Program-made: the position numbers and the translations under genes
Source: DATGKR01 sp035294565
GTDB lineage: Bacteria; Actinomycetota; Acidimicrobiia; Acidimicrobiales; Palsa-688
Length of the DNA stretch: 32,665 bases
Reading direction: 5' to 3'
Assembly (NCBI GenBank): GCA_035294565.1
Contig: DATGKR010000152.1
Span: 1 to 32,665, forward strand
Shown here: piece by piece, positions 7,467 to 15,194 of the stretch
How the letters are laid out: every line of letters begins with the position of its first letter
Numbering within the stretch: the stretch's first letter is position 1
The notes under the pieces: generated by a model
Seen by the model: only the letters and a program-made list of their open reading frames with translations
What the model was told of the DNA's origin: nothing
Database searches by the model: none

Positions 7467-7516
7467 ATGCTAAGTGGTCGGCCGCTTTGTCCGCGCAGCG
7501 CGGACTGCCGTAGGGT
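7467..7516. promoter_or_regulatory. Divergent ctaA/ctaB control region with a perfect inverted repeat
   Basis: GTCCGCG-CAG-CGCGGAC (7489-7505) is a perfect 7-bp inverted repeat. On the minus strand TAGCAT (7472-7467) sits 9 bases before the ctaA ATG. On the plus strand TAGGGT (7511-7516) sits 8 bases before the ctaB ATG at 7525. If both mRNAs are leaderless, the repeat covers the -35 region of both promoters, the natural place for a shared repressor or activator. The regulator is not known. Confidence 0.5.
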
Positions 7517-7524
7517 TGGCGGCG

Positions 7525-8418
7525 ATGACAGCGGTGCGCCTCCAGCGGATCGGTGCTGCGCGCCGCCTCGGTGGTTTCGTCGCCCTGACCAAGCCGCGGA
7601 TCATCGAGCTTCTGCTGGTGACGACGCTGCCGACGATGGTGGTCGCCGCTCGCGGCCTGCCTGGATGGGGGCTGGTCGCTGCCACGCTGGTCGGCGGGAC
7701 CTTGGCGGCGGGCGGCGCCAACGCCTTCAACATGGTCGTCGACCGCGACATCGACGCGGTGATGCGCCGCACCCGGCGCCGGCCGCTGGTCACCGGCGTG
7801 GTGCGCCCGGCGGAGGCGGTGGTCTTCGCCGCCGCGCTCGAGGCGGGTGCGTTCGCCCTTTTGTGGCTCGAGGTCAACCCGCTGTCGGCCGTGCTGGCGG
7901 TCAGCGCGACGGCCTTCTACGTGCTCGTCTACACGCTGTGGCTCAAGCGCACGTCCCGCCAGAACATTGTCATCGGCGGGGCGGCCGGTGCCGTGCCGGT
8001 ACTGGTCGGTTGGGCCGCCGTGCGGGGCAGCGTCGGCTGGGCGCCGGTGGCCCTCTTCGCCCTCATGTTCCTCTGGACTCCGCCGCATTTCTGGGCTCTC
8101 GCCATCCGCTACCGGGACGACTACCGCTCGGTGGACGTGCCGATGATGCCGGTGGTGACGAGCTTCAAGCGCACCGCGGCGCAGATCGTCGGCTACACGG
8201 CGCTCGTCGGCGTGGTGTCGCTGGTGTTCGCCTGGACCGCGGGGATGGGCGTCGTCTACTGGGTTTCGGCGTCGGTGCTCGCCACGGTGTTCCTGGTGCT
8301 CGCCTGGCAGCTGTGGAGGGACCCGGTAGAGGCGCGGGCCATGCGGCTGTTCCACTGGTCGATCACCTACGTGACGCTGCTGTTCGCGGCGATGACGGTC
8401 GACCAGCTGCTGCGCTGA
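7525..8418 (+). CDS. ctaB: CtaB, protoheme IX farnesyltransferase (heme O synthase)
   Basis: A 297-residue UbiA-superfamily prenyltransferase with about nine TM helices that adds farnesyl to heme B. FVALTKPRIIELLLVTTLP opens helix 1. ANAFNMVVDRDIDAVMRRTRRRPL is the first Asp-rich prenyl-diphosphate motif. YTLWLKRTSRQNIVIGGAAGA precedes the second motif, and YRDDYRSVDVPMMP is the second Asp-rich loop. ATG at 7525 is preferred because it leaves the usual short N-terminal tail and follows a TAGGGT -10-like box by 8 bases. A GTG at 7474 in frame would add 17 residues. It ends 1 base from the convergent ABC permease. It works directly before CtaA. Confidence 0.95.
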   Translation: MTAVRLQRIGAARRLGGFVALTKPRIIELLLVTTLPTMVVAARGLPGWGLVAATLVGGTLAAGGANAFNMVVDRDIDAVMRRTRRRPLVTGVVRPAEAVVFAAALEAGAFALLWLEVNPLSAVLAVSATAFYVLVYTLWLKRTSRQNIVIGGAAGAVPVLVGWAAVRGSVGWAPVALFALMFLWTPPHFWALAIRYRDDYRSVDVPMMPVVTSFKRTAAQIVGYTALVGVVSLVFAWTAGMGVVYWVSASVLATVFLVLAWQLWRDPVEARAMRLFHWSITYVTLLFAAMTVDQLLR

Positions 8419-8419
8419 G

Positions 8420-9136
8420 CTACTCCCAGCGGAACGTCCAAGCGGCGAGCAGCGGGGCGGCGGCAGCCCACGCGGCCAGCACGATCCACGCCTGCCCGGG
8501 CACGGCGGCGCCGGCGGTGAGCGAGCCGTGCAGTGCGTCGGACAGCGCCCCCGCTGGCAGCGCCCGGGCGAAGTCGCGCAGTCCCGAAGGGAATTTGGAC
8601 AAAGGGACGACCATCCCGCCGAGCAGGAGCAGCGCCAGGTAGAGGGCGTTGGCGGCGGCGAGGGTGACCTCGGCCCGCAGCGAACCGGCCATCAACAGGC
8701 CGAGGCCGGCGAAGGCGGCCGTCGCCAGGACGACGGCCGGCAGCCCCAGCGCCTCCGAGCCCCCGGGCCGCCAGCCCAGGGCGAGGCCGGCTCCGGCCAG
8801 CACGGCCACCTGGACGACCTCGACTGCGAGCATCGCCGCGACCTTCGCCGCGAGGAGCCGTCCCCGCCCGAGCGGGGTGGTGCCCAGCCGTTTGAGCACG
8901 CCGTACTGGCGCTCGAACCCGGTGGCGATCCCGGTGCTGACCATCGCCGTCGACATGACCGCCAGGGCGATGACCCCGGGGGTGAGGAACTGCACCGGGT
9001 GCGACACCGGCAGAACCTGCACCGTGGAGAAGAAGACGAGCAGGCCGAGGGGGATGGCCAGGTTCAGGAGGACCGAGTCGCCGCGGCGGGCCGTCATGCG
9101 CAGCTCGGCGAGCGCCTGGGCGGCGAGCGGCCTCAC
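8420..9136 (-). CDS. ABC-2 type transporter permease
   Basis: A 238-residue membrane protein of the ABC-2 family, about six TM helices. The N-terminal amphipathic stretch LAAQALAELRMTARRGD is followed by the first TM (LLNLAIPLGLLVFFSTVQVL). TGFERQYGVLKRLGTTPLGR is the coupling region typical of daunorubicin-resistance-like permeases. LLGGMVVPLSKFPSGLRDFARALP is the conserved last-loop motif. GTG at 9136 overlaps the ATPase stop (GTGA), so subunits are made in step. It exports a substrate that cannot be predicted (drug, lipid or polymer), together with the ATPase immediately upstream. Confidence 0.88.
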   Translation of the reverse strand: MRPLAAQALAELRMTARRGDSVLLNLAIPLGLLVFFSTVQVLPVSHPVQFLTPGVIALAVMSTAMVSTGIATGFERQYGVLKRLGTTPLGRGRLLAAKVAAMLAVEVVQVAVLAGAGLALGWRPGGSEALGLPAVVLATAAFAGLGLLMAGSLRAEVTLAAANALYLALLLLGGMVVPLSKFPSGLRDFARALPAGALSDALHGSLTAGAAVPGQAWIVLAAWAAAAPLLAAWTFRWE

Positions 9137-10050
9137 CCGCCGCCGTCCCCGGTGAGGCGCATGAACACGTCCTCCAGGCGCGAACCGGTGCGCAGGTCCC
9201 CGATGGCCAGGTTCCGCTCCGCCAGCCAGGCGGTGAGCAGAGCCACCCTGGAGGGGGTGCCCGCCGCCGCCACGGCGTACTCGCCGGGCCTCTCCTCGCG
9301 CACCGGGGCCCCGAGCGCCTCGCCGAGCGCCGCCGTGTCGAGGCCCGTCGGCGCCGAGAAGCGGATCTCCTCGGCCGTGGCGCTGGCGGAGGCGAGCTCG
9401 GCGGGGGACCCGTCGGCGACGATCCGCCCCCGGTCGATGATGAGGATGCGGTCGGCGACCCTCTCCGCCTCGTCGAGCTCGTGGGTGGTGAGCAGCACGC
9501 ACACGCCCCCAGAGCGCAGCGAGCGGATCTCCTCCCTGATGGCCAGCCGCCCCGCCGGGTCCACCCCGGCGGTCGGCTCGTCGAGGAACACCACCTCGGG
9601 CCGCCCGACGAGGGCGAGGGCGAGCGACAGCCGCTGCTGCTCGCCGCCCGACAACCTCCGCCACGGCGTCCCGGCGACGCCCTCCAGGTCGAGCCGGCGC
9701 AGGAGGTCGGCGGGGGAGAGTGGGTCGTCGTAGTAGGAGGCGAACAGCCTCAGCGCCTCCCGCGGGCCCATCGAGGGGTAGACACCGCCCCGCTGGAGCA
9801 TCACCCCGATCCGGCGCCGCAGCTGGGCGTGGTCCGCCCGGCGTCCAGGGTCGAGGCCGAGCACCGACACCGAACCCGCAGCCCGCCGCCGGTAGCCCTC
9901 CAAGGTCTCGACCGTGGAGGTCTTGCCCGCGCCGTTGCGCCCGAGGAGGGCGACCACCTCCCCGGCGGACACCGAGAAGCCGGCGCCGTCGACCGCGGTG
10001 CGCTCCCCGTAGCGGACCACCAGGCCGCTCACCTCGACTGCCGTGCTCAC
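9133..10050 (-). CDS. ABC transporter ATP-binding protein (DrrA-like)
   Basis: A 305-residue ATPase starting at GTG 10050 (STAVEVSGLVVRYGERTA). Walker A is GRNGAGKTST, the Q-loop region is VMLQRGGVYPSM, the signature is RLSGGEQQRLSLA, Walker B is VVFLDEPTAGVDPAG, and the H-loop is LLTTHELDEAERVAD. A C-terminal extension of about 80 residues ending LRTGSRLEDVFMRLTG is the usual DrrA/CcmA-type tail. The frame stays open far upstream through the divergent ABC gene, but that part is antisense noise. TACGGT (10063-10058) lies 7 bases before the GTG, so the mRNA may be leaderless. It pairs with the permease that overlaps its stop. Confidence 0.93.
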   Translation of the reverse strand: MSTAVEVSGLVVRYGERTAVDGAGFSVSAGEVVALLGRNGAGKTSTVETLEGYRRRAAGSVSVLGLDPGRRADHAQLRRRIGVMLQRGGVYPSMGPREALRLFASYYDDPLSPADLLRRLDLEGVAGTPWRRLSGGEQQRLSLALALVGRPEVVFLDEPTAGVDPAGRLAIREEIRSLRSGGVCVLLTTHELDEAERVADRILIIDRGRIVADGSPAELASASATAEEIRFSAPTGLDTAALGEALGAPVREERPGEYAVAAAGTPSRVALLTAWLAERNLAIGDLRTGSRLEDVFMRLTGDGGG

Positions 10051-10057
10051 CGGGCGG

Positions 10058-10086
10058 ACCGTACCGCGCCCCGCAGGTGTGGGAGG
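10058..10086. promoter_or_regulatory. 45-bp divergent start region between two ABC systems
   Basis: Minus strand: TACGGT (10063-10058), a -10-like box 7 bases before GTG 10050. Plus strand: Shine-Dalgarno GGGAGG (10081-10086), 9 bases before GTG 10096. The ribosome site on one side and its absence on the other suggest one leadered and one leaderless transcript. Confidence 0.4.
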
Positions 10087-10095
10087 ATGCATGAC

Positions 10096-11019
10096 GTGAT
10101 CCAGGCTCGCAACCTGACCAAGCGCTACGGGTCCACCGTCGCCGTCGACGACCTCAGCTTCGAGGTGCAGCCGGGGATGGTCACCGGCTTCCTCGGGCCG
10201 AACGGCGCCGGCAAGACGACGACCATGCGCCTCATCCTCGGCCTGGACCTGGCCGACCGGGGCGAGGTCCTGATCGACGGCCGCCGCTACCGGGACCTTC
10301 CCGTGCCGATGCGCGAGGTGGGGGCGCTGCTCGACGCCAAAGCCTTCCACGGGGGGCGCAGCGCCTACAACCACCTGCTCTGCCTCGCCCAGAGCAACGG
10401 CATACCCAAGCGCCGGGTGGACGAGGTGCTGGCCATAGTCGGCCTGGAGACGGCGGCCAAGCGCCGCGCCGGCGCCTTCTCCATGGGGATGGGCCAGCGC
10501 CTCGGTATCGCCGCCGCCCTCCTCGGCAACCCCCGGGTGCTCATGTTCGACGAGCCGGTGAACGGCCTCGACCCGGAGGGGATCGCCTGGGTCCGCAGGC
10601 TCATGCGGGACCTGGCAGCCCAGGGGAGGACGGTGTTCGTGTCCAGCCACCTGATGAGCGAGATGGCTCTCACCGCCGACCACGTGATCGTCATCGGCCG
10701 GGGAAGGCTGATCCGCGACGAGAGCATGGGCTCGTTCATCAACTCCAGCACCAGGGGCTCGGTGCACGTCGTGTCCCCCCAGGCCGACCAGCTCGCCTCG
10801 CTGCTGCGCCAGGCCGGGGCGGTGGTCGAGCCGGACAACACCGGCGGCTTCTCGGTCAGCGGCCTGGACGCCCCCAGGATCGGAGAGATCGCCGCGGCGT
10901 CCGGGGTCGTCCTCCACGAGCTCAGCCCCCGCAAGGCCTCCCTCGAGCAGGCGTTCATGGAGCTCACCCAGGACAGCGTCGAGTTCCACGCCGCCGACGA
11001 AGCGGAGAGGGTGGCATGA
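10096..11019 (+). CDS. ABC transporter ATP-binding protein (second system)
   Basis: A 307-residue ATPase. GTG at 10096 (IQARNLTKRYGST) was chosen because GGGAGG ends 9 bases upstream; an ATG at 10087 is only 0 bases from that site. Walker A is GPNGAGKTTT and Walker B VLMFDEPVNGLDPEG; the H-loop is VSSHLMSEM. The signature is FSMGMGQRLGIA, a variant of LSGGQ that is common in bacitracin/lantibiotic-type and actinobacterial ABC-2 ATPases. The C-terminal domain ends LSPRKASLEQAFMELT. It overlaps the following permease by 4 bases (ATGA). It is only distantly similar to the divergent ATPase, so the pair is not a recent duplication. Likely exporter; substrate unknown. Confidence 0.93.
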   Translation: MIQARNLTKRYGSTVAVDDLSFEVQPGMVTGFLGPNGAGKTTTMRLILGLDLADRGEVLIDGRRYRDLPVPMREVGALLDAKAFHGGRSAYNHLLCLAQSNGIPKRRVDEVLAIVGLETAAKRRAGAFSMGMGQRLGIAAALLGNPRVLMFDEPVNGLDPEGIAWVRRLMRDLAAQGRTVFVSSHLMSEMALTADHVIVIGRGRLIRDESMGSFINSSTRGSVHVVSPQADQLASLLRQAGAVVEPDNTGGFSVSGLDAPRIGEIAAASGVVLHELSPRKASLEQAFMELTQDSVEFHAADEAERVA

Positions 11020-11813
11020 CCGCCAGTCCCGGCATCCGGCCCTACCGCTACAGCGACGTCGTCCTCTCGGAGTGGACCAAGTTCCGTTCGGTGCGATCCA
11101 CGTGGTGGACGCTGTTCGCCGGGGCGCTCCTCGGCGTCGGCCTGGGCGCGCTGATCAGCATCCTGTCCGCCAACCACTACTCGACAGACCTGCAGGACCG
11201 CCTCAGCTGGGACCCCACCCAGCGCAGCATCGCCAGCCTCGCCCTCGCCCAGCTGGCGTTCGCCGTGCTCGGCGTGCTCGTCGTCACCGGCGAGTACTCG
11301 ACCGGGATGATCCGCACCAGCCTGGCGGCGGTCCCCAAGCGGTTCCGGCTCATGTCCGCCAAGCTGGCTGTGACCACAGCGGCGTCGGTCGTCGTCGCCG
11401 AGGTCATCTCCTTCGCCGCTTTCTCCCTCGGCCAGGCGCTCATCAAGGGCAAGGCGCCCTCGGCCAGCCTCGGCCAGCACCTGGTGCTACGCGCCGTGGT
11501 AGGCGCCGGCCTCTACATAACCCTGATCGCTCTCCTCGGCGGCGGCTTCGCCCTGATCTTCCGCAACGTCGCCGCGGGGATAGCGGTGATCGTCGCCATG
11601 CTCTTCATCCTGCCCGGAGTCTTCCAGGCGCTCCCCTCGTCGTGGTCCCAGCCGATCGAGGAGTACTGGCCGACCAACGCCGGCCGCCAGGTCGCCCAGC
11701 TAACCACGGGCGCCCACAGCCTCACCGCCTGGTGGGGGTTCGGGGAGATGGCCCTCTTCGTCGCCGCGGTGCTCGTCGTCGCCTTCTGGCTGCTCGAGAA
11801 GCGCGACGCCTAG
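11016..11813 (+). CDS. ABC-2 type permease of the second system
   Basis: A 265-residue membrane protein with six predicted TM helices. The N-terminal segment YSDVVLSEWTKFRSVRSTWW is typical of actinobacterial ABC-2 permeases that pair with this ATPase type. Helices follow at about 31-50, 73-95, 115-140, 160-180, 185-205 and 238-258. VVTGEYSTGMIRTSLAAVPKR is the conserved cytosolic loop after TM2. ATG at 11016 overlaps the ATPase stop. Together they form a complete exporter. The substrate is unknown and nothing in the neighbourhood names one. Confidence 0.88.
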   Translation: MTASPGIRPYRYSDVVLSEWTKFRSVRSTWWTLFAGALLGVGLGALISILSANHYSTDLQDRLSWDPTQRSIASLALAQLAFAVLGVLVVTGEYSTGMIRTSLAAVPKRFRLMSAKLAVTTAASVVVAEVISFAAFSLGQALIKGKAPSASLGQHLVLRAVVGAGLYITLIALLGGGFALIFRNVAAGIAVIVAMLFILPGVFQALPSSWSQPIEEYWPTNAGRQVAQLTTGAHSLTAWWGFGEMALFVAAVLVVAFWLLEKRDA

Positions 11814-12401
11814 TTGGGCGGAGGACCCGACGTCTGGCTGGTCCGCCACGGCGAGACCGAGTGGAGCCGCGACGGGCGCCACACGGGGCGGACCGACCTG
11901 CCGCTCACCCCGGCAGGGGAACGGGAGGCCGAGGCGCTCCGCCCATTTCTCGGCGGGTTGCGGCCCGATCTGGTGCTCTGCAGCCCCCGCGCCCGCGCCC
12001 GGCGCACCGCCGAGCTGGCGGGTCTCGCCCGCTACGAGGTGGAGGAAGACCTGCACGAGTGGGACTACGGGGACTTCGAGGGCCGCACCACCGCCGACAT
12101 CCAGGAGGAGCTGCCCGGCTGGTCGATCTGGAGCGGGCCGTGGAAGGGCGGGGAGACCGCCTCCGACGTGGAGAGGCGCGCCGACCGGCTCATAGCGAGG
12201 ATCGTCGGGTCGGGAGCGGCGCGGGTGGTCCTGGTCGGCCACGGCCACTTCAGCCGGGTCTTCGCCGCCAGATGGGTCGGCGAGGAGGTGGCCGCCGGAC
12301 GTTGGCTGGAGCTGGGCACCGCGGCGTGGTCGCTGCTCGGATGGGACCGCGGGGAGCGGGTCCTCCGGCACTGGAACGTGCCCGTCGCCAGCCGGGGTTG
12401 A
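11814..12401 (+). CDS. Histidine phosphatase family protein
   Basis: A 195-residue protein of the histidine phosphatase (phosphoglycerate-mutase-like) superfamily. VWLVRHGETEWS carries R11-H12-G13, where H12 is the phospho-accepting His. CSPRARARRTAEL is the second Arg motif, HEWDYGDFEG has the acid E82, and VLVGHGHFSR has the second His H143. The reaction is removal of phosphate from a small metabolite or protein; the substrate is not predictable. The TTG start directly abuts the permease stop (TAG-TTG), so it sits in the ABC operon, and the rhomboid gene begins 4 bases after its stop. The TTG start is the only reasonable in-frame choice that keeps the RHG motif near the N-terminus. Confidence 0.88.
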   Translation: MGGGPDVWLVRHGETEWSRDGRHTGRTDLPLTPAGEREAEALRPFLGGLRPDLVLCSPRARARRTAELAGLARYEVEEDLHEWDYGDFEGRTTADIQEELPGWSIWSGPWKGGETASDVERRADRLIARIVGSGAARVVLVGHGHFSRVFAARWVGEEVAAGRWLELGTAAWSLLGWDRGERVLRHWNVPVASRG

Positions 12402-12405
12402 GGGC

Positions 12406-13254
12406 GTGTCGAGCGCGCCGGTCGCCCCACCCCGCTGCTACGTCCACGGCGACCGCCCGGCGGGATCCGTCTGCCGGCGCTGCGGCCGGCCCATTTGTCC
12501 GGAGTGCATGCGCGAGGCACCCGTAGGCTGGCAGTGCAAGACGTGCGTCGCAGCGGCCAGGGCTCCGACCCCCCGGCGCGCGGGCAGGCTGGGCGCCACC
12601 CGGATCACCCCGGTGGTCACCGGGCTCATAGCGGTCAACGTGGCCGTCTACCTGTGGGAGCAGGGCAACCTCACCCAGCGCGAGGACCGCTTCGCCATGT
12701 GGCCGATCGGCGTTTACTTCTACCACCAGTGGTACCGCCTGGTCACCGCCGCCTTCCTGCACGCCAGCGTGGAGCACATCCTCTTCAACATGGTCACCCT
12801 GGCCATCGTCGGGCCACCCGTCGAAGCCGAGATCGGCAAGGGACGATTCTTCGTGCTCTACATGCTCTCCGCGCTCGGCGGTTCGGTCGCCTCCTACCTG
12901 CTCAGCCCGGCCAACGAGGCAGGTATCGGCGCTTCGGGCGCCATTTTCGGTGTGATGGGCGCCTACTACGTGATCGCCCGCCGGCGGGGTTGGGAGGTGC
13001 GGACGATAACGGCGCTCGTCGCCATCAACCTGCTGCTGTCGTTGACCTCGCCGGGCATCGACTGGCGCGCCCACCTCGGCGGCCTGCTCATCGGCGTCGC
13101 CGCTTGCGCCGGCCTGCTCGCCGCGCCGCGGGGCGTTTCGGCCACCCGAGCTTCCCCCGTCGTCCAGGTTGTTCAGACAGCAGCTGTGACCATAGCGGTG
13201 TTGATGGTTCTCGGCGCCCTGGTCCAGCTCCCGCCGGGTCACGTCAACCTCTGA
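12406..13254 (+). CDS. Rhomboid family intramembrane serine protease with N-terminal zinc finger
   Basis: A 282-residue protein. Residues 11-47 form a B-box-like zinc-binding module: C11, H14, C23, C26, C31, C34, C44 and C47. A six- to seven-helix rhomboid domain follows. HILFNM holds N128 of the oxyanion hole, GIGASGAIFG has the catalytic Ser S177, and DWRAHLGGLLIG has the catalytic His H223. Rhomboids cut TM segments of membrane proteins within the bilayer. The zinc-finger fusion is common in actinobacteria, and its partner is unknown. The GTG start is at 12406, 4 bases after the phosphatase stop. It lies convergent to the LPFTG/DUF916 surface locus, so a functional link is only possible, not shown. 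Confidence 0.92.
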   Translation: MSSAPVAPPRCYVHGDRPAGSVCRRCGRPICPECMREAPVGWQCKTCVAAARAPTPRRAGRLGATRITPVVTGLIAVNVAVYLWEQGNLTQREDRFAMWPIGVYFYHQWYRLVTAAFLHASVEHILFNMVTLAIVGPPVEAEIGKGRFFVLYMLSALGGSVASYLLSPANEAGIGASGAIFGVMGAYYVIARRRGWEVRTITALVAINLLLSLTSPGIDWRAHLGGLLIGVAACAGLLAAPRGVSATRASPVVQVVQTAAVTIAVLMVLGALVQLPPGHVNL

Positions 13255-13275
13255 GCCGACGGCGCCCGCTGCTTC

Positions 13276-13503
13276 TCAGATCCTCGCCCGGGTCCTCCGG
13301 GCGACCGCGGCGAGCAGCGCTCCGGCGCACAGCAGCAACGCCGACGCCCCGAGCTCCGCGGTGACGTTCGCCCCGGTGAAGGGCAGCGGGCCGTTGGGGT
13401 GGCCGACGGTGACCGTCGCCGGCGGGGACGCCGACTTGGGAACGACGTGGAGCGTGACGGCTATCTGCTGGCCGTCGCCGGCGCTCTGGCCCCCGCTGCT
13501 CAT
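13276..13503 (-). CDS. Tiny LPxTG-type surface protein (sorting signal LPFTG)
   Basis: A 75-residue product. ATG at 13503 overlaps the stop of the DUF916-like gene (ATGA). Residues 1-38 are polar with a short beta-like stretch (QIAVTLHVVP). LPFTG follows (about residues 39-43), then a hydrophobic helix (LGASALLLCAGALLAAV) and a basic tail RRTRARI. That is a canonical sortase cell-wall sorting signal. No N-terminal signal peptide is visible, which is odd for a sortase substrate. The protein may insert by its C-terminal helix, or a longer product could arise by frameshifting from the upstream gene. No sortase gene lies in the window. The coding call rests on the motif and the coupling. Confidence 0.72.
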   Translation of the reverse strand: MSSGGQSAGDGQQIAVTLHVVPKSASPPATVTVGHPNGPLPFTGANVTAELGASALLLCAGALLAAVARRTRARI

Positions 13504-14108
13504 ACCAGCCTCGGCGAGTGCCGCTTCTGCCTCACGGTGAGGCCGACCACCCCGGCGAGCATGGCCGCCGCGGCGGCGCCCCAGCCGGCCACGTCCGGTG
13601 CCGACAGGTGGAGCGGCGCCAGGTGGGAGGGTGGCGTCGCTTTGATCAGCACGACGAGCTGCTCTTCGATGCTGAGCACACCGTGGTTGATGGGCGCCGC
13701 CTCGCCGCCGACGCCCGCGAGCATCGTCTTCTTGGTTCCCCGGGGCATGCGGATCGTGACGGGCACCTCGACGACCTGGTGGGGGCCGAGCTCGACGTGG
13801 CTGGCGCCCAGGCTGGTGTCGGCGGCGAGGCCCGTGTCGGGCTTGCCGAACTGGTAGACGCCGTTGGCGTAGTTGGTGCTCAGCACGTAGAGGTGTACGG
13901 CGATCGGCTTGGCGGTGCGGTTGTAGACGACCACGTCGTCGTGGACGGTCGAGCCGTTGGCCGGGTGGGTCAGGGTCGTGCGCTGGGCGTTGCCCGCCGG
14001 CGCCGCCGCCAGCCCCCACGTGTCGGTCTGGACCGCTTGGGCCGGCGCGCTCCACACGAGCGCGCCGGCCGCTGCGAGAAGGGCGCCGGCCAGCAGGCGG
14101 ATCTTCAT
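13500..14108 (-). CDS. DUF916-like (WxL-interacting-protein-like) secreted membrane protein
   Basis: A 202-residue protein. It has a signal peptide (MKIRLLAGALLAAAGALVW, cleavage near AQA-VQ at about 25) and an Ig-like domain (about 40-155). NRTAKPIAVHLYVLSTNYAN and VEVPVTIRMPRGTKKTMLAGVGG correspond to the beta-strand pattern of DUF916 of WxL-locus proteins. A C-terminal TM helix (about 172-190) with basic tail RQKRHSPR ends it. In Firmicutes, DUF916 proteins bind WxL proteins and anchor the complex. ATG at 14108 has GGGGACGG just upstream. It lies 9 bases after the WxL-like gene and overlaps the LPFTG gene by 4. The assignment is by pattern, not a database hit. Confidence 0.7.
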   Translation of the reverse strand: MKIRLLAGALLAAAGALVWSAPAQAVQTDTWGLAAAPAGNAQRTTLTHPANGSTVHDDVVVYNRTAKPIAVHLYVLSTNYANGVYQFGKPDTGLAADTSLGASHVELGPHQVVEVPVTIRMPRGTKKTMLAGVGGEAAPINHGVLSIEEQLVVLIKATPPSHLAPLHLSAPDVAGWGAAAAAMLAGVVGLTVRQKRHSPRLV

Positions 14109-14117
14109 GGCCGTCCC

Positions 14118-15179
14118 CTACTGGTCGAGTAGGGTGACCGTCATGACCCCCTGGTAGGCGCCGGCGGCGTTGGCCGGCACCGTCACCGCCAGGGTGGGGG
14201 CCGCCTCGTAGTTGCCGGACTGGCTGGTGGCCCCGCTGAGCAGGCTCATCGGGTTGGTGCCGCTGGCGCTGATGCTGGTGGTGATGTAGTTCAAGATGGT
14301 GCTCAGGTCAGCGGTCAGCGCGCTGAGGCCTCCCAGGTCGTTCATCAGCGTCGTGTTCTGCTCGAGGACCGCCGAGACGGCGCTCGACGTGAGGTAGCCG
14401 GCGTTGATGAGCTGCTGCAGCGTGGGGCTGGCCGTGCCCACGGCGGTGGTTATCTCGCTGATCAGGTCGTTGAGCAGCCCGGCGGGGTTGGCCGTGCCGG
14501 CCATGATCTGCGCCGGCGTCGCGTTGGTGGCGTTCGGGTCGCACGTCGGGTGGACGTCGGGGTTGGTGAACGCCGTGCCGGTCGCCGGGGTGCTGAGGCT
14601 GACCGGCAGGTTGCTCTCCACCCCCGAGAGGGTCGTGCCGAAGAGGCTGGTGGCGGTGGAGCCGGTGAGCGTGCTCTGCGACAGCGGTGTGGTGGGCAGC
14701 GTCCCGTCGACGAGCGTGCCGGTCAGGTCCACGGTCGAGGTGCCGAGAACCGGGAGCTGGGTGCTGGTGAGCGTGCCGATCATCTGGAACACCGGTGTGA
14801 CCACCGCGCTCACCCCTCCGACGGTGAGCAGGCCGCTCGGCGAGGACAGGGTGATCGCCGAGGAGGGGATCGGCGTCGCGCTGCACTGGTAGGAGCCGTT
14901 GACGTAGGAGTAGAGGTTCGACATCGTGGCCTGCACGGTGAAGGAGGTGTCGGAGTACCCGTTGTCGACGACCTGGGCGATGAAGTTGCTGCTGCCGCTG
15001 GACAGGTCGGTCGACGTGAGCGGCGTCGAACCATTGGGCTCGTAGAGGTTGAGCGTGCGCTGGTCGGCGGGCGTGCTGAGCGACACGTTCACCGACGTCG
15101 AGGCCATCGCCGGCGCCGCCAGGGAGGCCAACAGGCCACTCCCCAGCCCGAGCGCGACCAGTCTACGGGAAAGCTTCAT
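14118..15179 (-). CDS. Secreted surface protein with WxL-like C-terminal end
   Basis: A 353-residue protein starting at ATG 15179. The signal peptide is MKLSRRLVALGLGSGLLASL, with cleavage near AMA-ST at about residue 27. The body is Ser/Thr/Leu-rich, with predicted beta strands and a helical region (about 225-300: LLNDLISEITTAVG, LQQLINAGYL, LGGLSALTADLSTILNYI). The C-terminus TLAVTVPANAAGAYQGVMTV-TLLDQ matches the final strand pair of WxL domains (VPANA-x-GxYxGxxTxTL), but V replaces the tryptophan of the WxL motif. Two Cys occur (CSATP and TCDPN), possibly disulfide-bonded. First gene of the three-gene surface locus, with GGGGG upstream as Shine-Dalgarno. The exact ligand is unknown. Confidence 0.75.
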   Translation of the reverse strand: MKLSRRLVALGLGSGLLASLAAPAMASTSVNVSLSTPADQRTLNLYEPNGSTPLTSTDLSSGSSNFIAQVVDNGYSDTSFTVQATMSNLYSYVNGSYQCSATPIPSSAITLSSPSGLLTVGGVSAVVTPVFQMIGTLTSTQLPVLGTSTVDLTGTLVDGTLPTTPLSQSTLTGSTATSLFGTTLSGVESNLPVSLSTPATGTAFTNPDVHPTCDPNATNATPAQIMAGTANPAGLLNDLISEITTAVGTASPTLQQLINAGYLTSSAVSAVLEQNTTLMNDLGGLSALTADLSTILNYITTSISASGTNPMSLLSGATSQSGNYEAAPTLAVTVPANAAGAYQGVMTVTLLDQ

Positions 15180-15194
15180 CTTCGAACCCCCAGT

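Noticed and set aside
9133..10989. A 618-codon minus-strand frame covering the ABC ATPase and more
   Set aside because: The part above 10050 lies antisense to the second ATPase gene; the ATPase homology starts at the GTG at 10050.
8420..11813. Tandem duplication of one ABC system
   Set aside because: The two ATPases differ in signature motif, tail and length, so they are separate systems placed back to back.
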